NCBI GenBank assembly: GCA_023427085.1
Contig: JAEZBO010000132.1
Span: forward strand, 1 to 7,749
Direction: 5' to 3'
Length of the DNA: 7,749 nucleotides
From: Pseudomonadota bacterium
GTDB lineage: Bacteria; Pseudomonadota; Gammaproteobacteria; Burkholderiales; Burkholderiaceae_B
The notes under the pieces were generated by a model. That model was not told the origin of the DNA. It searched no databases and was given only the letters and a program-made list of their open reading frames with translations. Positions 1 to 4,244 of the stretch are shown here, one piece after another (the first letter of the stretch is position 1; each line of letters starts with the position of its first letter). The position numbers were made by a program, and so were the translations under genes.

Positions 1-1
1 G

Positions 2-370
2 GCCCCCTGGGCGCCGGCCGCGGCGCTGGCCTTGCTCGGGGCCGGCGCCGTCGCGTGGCGGCGCCAGCGGGCGCACGTCGCTGAAACCCTGCGGGTTTCC
101 GATTGCGGCCGTCACTGGCAGCTGGGCGATGCCCGGCACGGCTGGCAGGCGGTCACGCCGGTGGCGCGCTGGCAGACCGGCGGCTGGTTGACGCTCGATC
201 TGCAAGTGAGCGAGGCAGGCCTGCCTGCTGCGGCGCAGCAGGCGTCGACCCGGCCGCTGCGCCGCGTGCTGTGGCGGGGCGCGCTGGCACCGCAGGCCTG
301 GCGCCGTCTGGCCGCGCTGTCGCACGCCTGCCTGGCGCGCCCGCAAGGCCTGCCGGAGACCGCCTCGTGA
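2..370 (+). CDS. YgfX-like small membrane protein, 3' part only
   Basis: The reading frame is open from the left edge of the window to the TGA at 368-370, so the start codon lies outside. The visible 122 residues begin with a hydrophobic Ala/Leu-rich stretch (about residues 1-20) that looks like the end of a membrane segment. An Arg-rich turn follows, then a soluble domain with the pattern WQLGD...GWQAVTPV...GGWLTLDL...RRVLWRGALAPQAWRRLAAL. This layout (a membrane hairpin, a beta-rich tail with a conserved Trp near its start, and a final 'LxPxxWRRLxxL' helix) resembles the YgfX/CptA family. YgfX proteins were first described as toxin-like partners of SdhE and are often found near rpoE in proteobacteria. 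The assignment is by pattern only, and the family is divergent. The stop overlaps the rpoE start by 4 nt (GTGA), suggesting co-transcription and coupled translation with rpoE. Confidence 0.6.
   Translation, partial: APWAPAAALALLGAGAVAWRRQRAHVAETLRVSDCGRHWQLGDARHGWQAVTPVARWQTGGWLTLDLQVSEAGLPAAAQQASTRPLRRVLWRGALAPQAWRRLAALSHACLARPQGLPETAS
83..99. repeat. Perfect 7-bp inverted repeat inside the YgfX-like gene
   Basis: GAAACCC (83-89) and GGGTTTC (93-99) are exact reverse complements separated by TGC. The hairpin lies inside coding sequence and has no T tract after it, so it is not a classic terminator. It lies about 270 nt upstream of the rpoE start. No function can be assigned. Confidence 0.45.
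355..358 (+). promoter_or_regulatory. Ribosome binding site deciding the rpoE GTG start
   Basis: GGAG lies 8 nt before GTG at 367. The frame is open much further upstream (from 103), but that extension lies over the YgfX-like gene in another frame and does not resemble a sigma factor. The RBS, the GTGA overlap and the family N-terminus all favour GTG 367. Confidence 0.75.
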
Positions 371-966
371 GCGAACGCGACGCCGACGCCGAACTGGTCG
401 CGCGGGTCCAGCGCGGCGATAAAAAAGCCTTCGACCTGCTGGTGCTCAAGTACCAGCGCAAGATCATGCGCCTGCTCTCGCGCATGATCCGCGACCCCTC
501 CGATATCGAGGACGTGGCGCAGGAGGCCTTCATCAAGGCCTATCGCGCGCTGCCGCAGTTTCGCGGCGAGAGCGCCTTCTACACCTGGCTCTACCGCATC
601 GCGGTCAATACCGCGCGCAACTGGATGGCCTCGTCCGGCCGACGGCCCAGCGCCCCGAATGCGCTGGAAATGGAAGACGGTGAAACTTTTAACGAAACCG
701 ACAACCTAACGGACATCAGCACACCGGAATCGGTGGCGGCCAGCCGGGAAATCGCCCAAACGGTCAATGCGGCCATCCAGGAACTCCCCGAAGAGTTGCG
801 CACGGCGATCGTCCTGCGCGAAATCGAAGGCATGAGCTACGAGGATATCGCCCAGACCATGGATTGCCCGATCGGAACCGTCCGCTCGCGCATATTCCGG
901 GCCCGTGAAGCCATTGCCGCCCGCCTGCGTCCTTTGCTGGATGTCGATACCGAGCGTCGCTGGTAA
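367..966 (+). CDS. rpoE: RNA polymerase sigma-E factor (ECF family, RpoE/AlgU)
   Basis: This 199-residue protein has the usual RpoE length. It directs RNA polymerase to envelope-stress promoters in the cytoplasm. Region 2 covers about residues 10-90, with the core-binding and -10 recognition signature DIEDVAQEAFIKAYRAL (46-62) and the FYTWLYRIAVNTARN helix (71-85). A loose acidic linker (about 96-125) follows. Region 4 covers about 136-187, with LPEELRTAIVLREIEGMSYEDIA and the helix-turn-helix IGTVRSRIFRARE (169-181) that reads the -35. The GTG start at 367 overlaps the upstream stop (GTGA) and is preceded by GGAG. It is the first gene of the sigma-E cluster, and its anti-sigma gene follows after 13 nt. 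One oddity is the linker, which is encoded by an A/T-rich patch with codons rare in its surroundings (ACT, TTT, CTA, ACA). That patch contains a sigma-E-like promoter motif, annotated separately. Family and role are secure. Confidence 0.97.
   Translation: MSERDADAELVARVQRGDKKAFDLLVLKYQRKIMRLLSRMIRDPSDIEDVAQEAFIKAYRALPQFRGESAFYTWLYRIAVNTARNWMASSGRRPSAPNALEMEDGETFNETDNLTDISTPESVAASREIAQTVNAAIQELPEELRTAIVLREIEGMSYEDIAQTMDCPIGTVRSRIFRAREAIAARLRPLLDVDTERRW
681..709 (+). promoter_or_regulatory. Candidate sigma-E-type promoter inside rpoE, upstream of rseA
   Basis: GAAACTT (682-688, followed by TT) matches the sigma-E -35 consensus GGAACTT at 6 of 7 positions. After a 16-nt spacer, CCTAA (705-709) matches a TCTAA-type -10 at 4 of 5. 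Transcription would start near 715, about 265 nt before rseA, and would read into rseA-rseB-mucD without a complete rpoE. The elements coincide with unusual codons (ACT TTT and CTA) in an otherwise GC-ending gene, as if the bases were kept for a reason besides the protein. The spacing and bases are seen directly; promoter activity is inferred. Confidence 0.4.
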
Positions 967-970
967 GGAG
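965..970 (+). promoter_or_regulatory. Ribosome binding site of rseA
   Basis: AAGGAG overlaps the rpoE TAA stop and lies 9 nt before ATG 980. It fixes that ATG as the rseA start rather than the in-frame ATG at 905, which lies inside rpoE. Confidence 0.85.
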
Positions 971-979
971 TTCAACGTC

Positions 980-1501
980 ATGCAAGCCCAAGCCCAAGCC
1001 CAACCGCTATCCCGCACCGATCCGACCGCCACCGATGACCATTGGGGCGAGACGCTGTCGGCGTTCATGGACGGCGAGTCCCCCGATACCTGGCCGGTCG
1101 ATCTGGACACCGCCAATGGCCGCCAGACCTGGAATACCTATCACCTGATCGGTGACGTGCTGCGCAGCCCCGAGCTGTCGGTCACGACCAGCGAGCAGTT
1201 CCGCATCCGGCTGTCGCGCGCGATCGAGGACGAAATGCCGATCGTCGCCGCGCCCCGCCGCGCGCGTCCGATGCGCCTGGGCCTGTCCGGCCTGGCCGTG
1301 GCGGCCGCGGTGGCCTCGGTGGTGTGGGTGGCCCAGCCGTATTTCATGCAGGGCGGCGCACCGACGCCGGTGCAGACGCTCGCCGAAGCCGTGCCGGCGG
1401 CCGATGCGCCGGGACTGGGCGATTATCTCGAGGCGCACCGCCAGGTCGCCGGCCCGAACGTGGTACGGCAGGTTTCCTTCGAGCCCGGAGGCATGCGCTG
1501 A
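980..1501 (+). CDS. rseA: Anti-sigma-E factor RseA (MucA-type), single-pass membrane protein
   Basis: This 173-residue protein holds sigma-E inactive at the inner membrane. The cytoplasmic N-domain has the family motif WGETLSAFMDGE (22-33) and the helix WNTYHLIGDVLR (51-62), both typical of the RseA/MucA sigma-binding domain. A basic stretch APRRARPMR (91-99) precedes one transmembrane helix (about 99-118), giving an N-in, C-out orientation by the positive-inside rule. The periplasmic tail is short (about 55 residues) and ends with a YLEAHRQ motif (149-155) seen in this family. In relatives, stress triggers cleavage by DegS and then RseP; neither gene is in this window. The ATG is chosen for the AAGGAG 9 nt upstream. 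The gene follows rpoE by 13 nt, and its stop overlaps the rseB start by one base (TGATG). The first codons are a small tandem repeat (Met followed by three Gln-Ala pairs). Confidence 0.94.
   Translation: MQAQAQAQPLSRTDPTATDDHWGETLSAFMDGESPDTWPVDLDTANGRQTWNTYHLIGDVLRSPELSVTTSEQFRIRLSRAIEDEMPIVAAPRRARPMRLGLSGLAVAAAVASVVWVAQPYFMQGGAPTPVQTLAEAVPAADAPGLGDYLEAHRQVAGPNVVRQVSFEPGGMR
983..1006 (+). repeat. Hexanucleotide tandem repeat at the rseA N-terminus
   Basis: CAAGCC is repeated exactly three times (983-1000), followed by an imperfect fourth unit CAACCG. It encodes three Gln-Ala pairs directly after the start Met. Changes in copy number would keep the reading frame, so this could vary N-terminal length but would not switch the gene off. 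Confidence 0.7.
1487..1491 (+). promoter_or_regulatory. Ribosome binding site deciding the rseB start
   Basis: GGAGG inside the end of rseA lies 9 nt before ATG 1501. The open frame continues upstream to 1324 over rseA, but the Shine-Dalgarno and the one-base TGATG overlap favour 1501. Confidence 0.8.
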
Positions 1502-2598
1502 TGGCACTGCAGGGTCGCGAGCACCACCGTCAGGCGCGGGCGCGTCTGCCGTTTGCCCGCAAGGTGCGGGGTGTGCGGCCTGGGGCCGTGTCGGGGCTGG
1601 GGATCGCGGCCATCACGCTGGTCGCCGCGATGGTCTCGGCGCACCAGCGCGTGGTCGCCGCCGAGGTCGAGGCGCGGCCGGGCCAGCAGGACAACGCCGT
1701 GGTGTTGCTCAGCCGCATCCAGGATGCCGCCCGCAAGCTCGACTACAGCGGCGTGTTCACGTACCAGCAGGGCGAGTTCATCGAATCCTCGCGGGTCACG
1801 CACATCATTGACGGCACCGGCGAGCGCGAGCGGCTCGAGGTGCTCGATGGCCAGCCGCGCGAGTACCTGCGCCAGAACGACACCGTGCAGTGCCTGATCC
1901 CGGAAAAGAACACCGTGCTGATCGAGCGCCGCCGCGCCGACCGCTTTCCGGGCCTGTTGCTCGGCCCGGCCGAGGGCCTGCCGCAGCATTACGACATCCG
2001 CACCGAGTCCAAGCTGCACCGGGTCGCCGGGCGCGAATGCCAGATCGTGCGGATCGAACCGCGCGACAACAGCCGCTACGGCTACAAGCTGTGCGCCGAT
2101 ACCTCGACCCACCTGCTGCTCAAGGCGCAGACGGTCGACCGCGAGCGCGGCGTCATCGAGCAGGTCGCCTTCACGTCGCTGCGCCTGAGCGCCGACGTCG
2201 ACCCGGCGCTGCTCAAGTCGAGCTGGAACACCCAGGGCTGGAAGGTCGTCGAAGCGGCCGAGCCGCCGGCGGTCGACCTGGCCAAGCAGGGCTGGCGCAT
2301 CCCGGCGCCGCCCGGTTTCACGCAAGTGATGCAGGTCGCGCGGGTGATGGGCAAGCGCTCGTCGGTCAGCCAGCTGGTGCTGTCCGACGGCCTGGCCGCG
2401 ATCTCGGTCTTCATCGAGCCCTACGACAGCAGCATGGCCGGCGACCATCCGCGCGGCCTGATGCGGCGTGGCCCGATCAACGTCTACGGCACCCGCATCG
2501 CCGACTTCTGGGTCACGGTGCTCGGCGAAGTTCCGCCCGCCACGCTCGAACAACTGGCCGCCTCGACCGAATACGTCCCGGGCGCGCCCTCGCAATAA
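1501..2598 (+). CDS. rseB: Periplasmic sigma-E regulator RseB (MucB)
   Basis: This 365-residue protein is of near-usual RseB/MucB length. RseB binds the periplasmic part of RseA and blocks its cleavage by DegS until lipopolysaccharide or envelope damage releases it. The N-terminus has a long basic region (1-27, with many Arg), a hydrophobic core (about 29-47) and a possible signal-peptidase site after VVAA (51-54). The large MucB/RseB N-domain spans about 65-245 with the typical start LLSRIQDAARKLDYSGVFTYQQ (69-90), RVTHIIDG (98-105) and the REYLR...CLIP motif (120-133). The smaller C-terminal domain spans about 262-360, with GWRIPAPPGF (264-273) and SDGLAAISVFIEP (295-307). The gene is probably translationally coupled to rseA through the TGATG overlap. 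It is followed by mucD, not rseC. The long basic N-terminus makes the exact signal-peptide start slightly uncertain, but the identity is secure. Confidence 0.94.
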   Translation: MALQGREHHRQARARLPFARKVRGVRPGAVSGLGIAAITLVAAMVSAHQRVVAAEVEARPGQQDNAVVLLSRIQDAARKLDYSGVFTYQQGEFIESSRVTHIIDGTGERERLEVLDGQPREYLRQNDTVQCLIPEKNTVLIERRRADRFPGLLLGPAEGLPQHYDIRTESKLHRVAGRECQIVRIEPRDNSRYGYKLCADTSTHLLLKAQTVDRERGVIEQVAFTSLRLSADVDPALLKSSWNTQGWKVVEAAEPPAVDLAKQGWRIPAPPGFTQVMQVARVMGKRSSVSQLVLSDGLAAISVFIEPYDSSMAGDHPRGLMRRGPINVYGTRIADFWVTVLGEVPPATLEQLAASTEYVPGAPSQ

Positions 2599-2621
2599 TT
2601 CCGCGTTTTCTGCACTGCACC

Positions 2622-2635
2622 TGCCCTGACGGGCA
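2622..2635. repeat. Short hairpin in the rseB-mucD gap
   Basis: TGCCC (2622-2626) pairs with GGGCA (2631-2635) around a TGAC loop. It sits in the 53-nt gap and ends just before the CCGGAG Shine-Dalgarno of mucD. The stem is only 5 bp and has no T tract, so it is unlikely to terminate transcription, but it could affect ribosome access. No convincing promoter is seen in the gap. Confidence 0.35.
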
Positions 2636-2638
2636 ACC

Positions 2639-2642
2639 GGAG
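2639..2642 (+). promoter_or_regulatory. Ribosome binding site of mucD
   Basis: GGAG lies 9 nt before ATG 2652, the only start in this frame that is directly followed by a good signal peptide. The longer upstream frame runs antagonistically over rseB and is not protein-like. Confidence 0.75.
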
Positions 2643-2651
2643 CATTTCATC

Positions 2652-4148
2652 ATGCGACTGCAAACCCTGCCTTCCCCATCGGCCCGCCGCGCCCAAGCCG
2701 CGCTGCTGGCACTGTTGCTGCTGCTCGGCGGCGCGCTGTTCAGCCTGAGCGCCTCGGCGCAGACGCCGGCGGCCGGGCTGCCCGATTTCACCACCATCGT
2801 CGACAAGGCCGATCCGGCCGTGGTCAACATCCGCACCACCGCCACCGTGCCGGTGCGCCGCGGCCCCGGCGGCGGCAGCAGCGATCCCTACGAACTGTTC
2901 CGCTGGTTCTTCGGCCCGGACTTCCAGCCGCCCGGCGCGCCGGGCCAGCGCCAGGCCCCGCGTGGCCAGGCGCCGCAAGCGCCGCAGCAGCCCGAAGAGC
3001 GCACCGTGCCGCGCGGCCTGGGCTCGGGCTTCTTCATCTCCGAAGACGGCTACATCATGACCAACAATCATGTGGTGGCCGAAGCCAGCGAGATCTTCGT
3101 GACGCTGACCGACGGCCGCGAGTTCAAGGCCAAGGTCATCGGCACCGACGAGCGCACCGACGTGGCGCTGATCAAGGTCGATGCGACCGGCATGCCGACG
3201 CTGCCGATCGGCAACGTCAAGTCGCTCAAGAAGGGCCAGTGGGTGCTCGCGATCGGTTCGCCGTTCGGGCTCGATTCCACCGTTACCTCCGGCATCATCA
3301 GCGCGATCAACCGCGACACCGGCGAGTACCTGCCGTTCATCCAGACCGACGTCGCCGTCAACCCCGGGAACTCGGGCGGCCCGCTGCTGAACCTGAACGG
3401 CGAAGTGGTCGGCATCAACTCGCAGATCGTGTCGCGCAGCGGCGGCTTCATGGGCATCTCGCTGGCGATCCCGATCGACGAGGCGATGCGGGTGGTCGAG
3501 CAGCTCAAGAAAGACGGCCGCGTGACGCGCGGACGCATCGGCGTGCAGATCGGCGAAGTCAGCAAGGACGTGGCCGACGCCATCGGCCTGCCCAAGGCCG
3601 AAGGCGCGCTGGTCAGCGGCGTCGAGGCGCAGGGCCCGGCCGAAGTGGCCGGCGTGCAGCCAGGCGACGTGATCCAGCGTTTCAACGGCCAGGCCATCAA
3701 CCGCTGGTCCGACCTGCCGCGCATCGTCGGCGAGACCCGCCCGGGCAACCAGGTCGACATGGAAGTCTGGCGCAAGGGCAAGAACGTGACCGTCAAGGTC
3801 AAGGTCGCCGAGCTCGAGACCGGCAAGGCCGTCGCCGATGCCGAAGGCGGGCAGGACAAGGCGCCCGCCGCCGCCAACGCGCTGGGCCTGTCGGTGGTGC
3901 CGGTGCCGGCCGAGATGCGCAAGGAGCTGCGCATCAAGGGCGGCGTGCTGGTGCAGTCGGCCGAAGGTCCTGCCTCGGCGGCCGGGCTGGCCGAGGGCGA
4001 CGTCGTGCTGGCGCTCAACGACAACGACGTGACCAGTCCCGAACAGTTCCGCACGCTGGTTTCCAAGCTGGACAAGAGCCGCGCGGCCGGCCTGCTGGTG
4101 CGCCGTGGCGACCTGGCCCAGTGGGTGGCAGTGCGCCCGGGCAAATAG
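2652..4148 (+). CDS. mucD: Periplasmic serine protease MucD (DegP/HtrA family)
   Basis: This 498-residue protein has the usual DegP/MucD length. It degrades, and probably also chaperones, misfolded proteins in the periplasm. A clear signal peptide (Arg-Arg at 12-13, Leu-rich core 17-32) ends with the cleavage site ASA|Q at 34-37. The trypsin-like domain has all three catalytic residues: His140 in TNNHVV, Asp170 in RTDVALIKV and Ser241 in GNSGGP. PDZ1 covers about 293-385 (RGRIGVQIGEV; GVQPGDVIQRFNG) and PDZ2 about 410-490 (KGGVLVQSAEG; GLAEGDVVLALND). Between the signal peptide and the protease core lies a Gly/Pro/Gln-rich stretch (70-119) holding the FRWFFG element, which corresponds to the regulatory LA loop of DegP. 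In Pseudomonas MucD is a negative regulator of AlgU; a similar feedback role here is inferred from its place in the sigma-E cluster. A strong terminator follows the stop codon, so this gene ends the stress operon. Confidence 0.95.
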   Translation: MRLQTLPSPSARRAQAALLALLLLLGGALFSLSASAQTPAAGLPDFTTIVDKADPAVVNIRTTATVPVRRGPGGGSSDPYELFRWFFGPDFQPPGAPGQRQAPRGQAPQAPQQPEERTVPRGLGSGFFISEDGYIMTNNHVVAEASEIFVTLTDGREFKAKVIGTDERTDVALIKVDATGMPTLPIGNVKSLKKGQWVLAIGSPFGLDSTVTSGIISAINRDTGEYLPFIQTDVAVNPGNSGGPLLNLNGEVVGINSQIVSRSGGFMGISLAIPIDEAMRVVEQLKKDGRVTRGRIGVQIGEVSKDVADAIGLPKAEGALVSGVEAQGPAEVAGVQPGDVIQRFNGQAINRWSDLPRIVGETRPGNQVDMEVWRKGKNVTVKVKVAELETGKAVADAEGGQDKAPAAANALGLSVVPVPAEMRKELRIKGGVLVQSAEGPASAAGLAEGDVVLALNDNDVTSPEQFRTLVSKLDKSRAAGLLVRRGDLAQWVAVRPGK

Positions 4149-4154
4149 GCCCAA

Positions 4155-4175
4155 GACCGGCTAAAATGGCTGGTT
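4155..4175 (+). repeat. First hairpin after mucD, with TAAAAT in its loop
   Basis: ACCGGC (4156-4161) pairs with GCTGGT (4169-4174) with one G-U pair, and a further G-U pair at 4155/4175 is possible. The 7-nt loop contains TAAAAT. It lies between the mucD stop and the main terminator and may add to termination or protect the mucD 3' end. The stem is modest. Confidence 0.35.
4162..4167 (+). promoter_or_regulatory. Possible -10 element (TAAAAT) upstream of lepA
   Basis: TAAAAT stands out in the GC-rich context and resembles a housekeeping -10 box. No good TTGACA-like -35 is found 16-18 nt upstream (the bases at 4138-4145 are GC-rich). A transcript from here would start near 4174 and run straight into the terminator hairpin. 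The remaining stretch to lepA (4208-4244) shows no better promoter, so how lepA is transcribed is unclear. Confidence 0.25.
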
Positions 4176-4180
4176 GCCGC

Positions 4181-4207
4181 AAAGGGGGCGCATCGCGCCC
4201 CCTTTTT
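4181..4207 (+). terminator. Intrinsic terminator between mucD and lepA
   Basis: GGGGGCGC (4184-4191) and GCGCCCCC (4195-4202) form a perfect 8-bp GC stem around an ATC loop. Flanking AAA (4181-4183) and TTT (4203-4205) extend it to 11 bp. The T tract TTTTT (4203-4207) follows directly. This is the strongest terminator in the window. It sits 33 nt after the mucD stop and 37 nt before lepA. On the minus strand the leading AAA reads as only a short T run, so it acts mainly for plus-strand transcription. Confidence 0.9.
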
Positions 4208-4244
4208 ATCGTCCGCCTCGGCCTGGTCCCTACACATCTGGTTT

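Noticed and set aside
188..216. TTGACG as a housekeeping -35 before rpoE
   Set aside because: No A/T-rich -10 lies 16-18 nt downstream.
421..426. A6 run near the start of rpoE as a phase-variable tract
   Set aside because: Six bases is short for slippage, it encodes a conserved Lys-Lys, and there is no sign of disruption; chance is the simplest explanation.
866..900. GGAAC (874-878) in rpoE as a second sigma-E -35
   Set aside because: No TCTAA-like -10 at 15-17 nt downstream, and the bases encode the conserved IGTV turn of the helix-turn-helix.
1423..2595. Minus-strand open frame of about 390 codons opposite rseB
   Set aside because: Mirror of the rseB codon pattern with Arg/Asp/His-rich composition and no family motif.
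2484..4154. Long minus-strand open frame (about 556 codons) opposite mucD
   Set aside because: Shadow of mucD codon bias; no recognisable domains, signal peptide or ribosome binding site.
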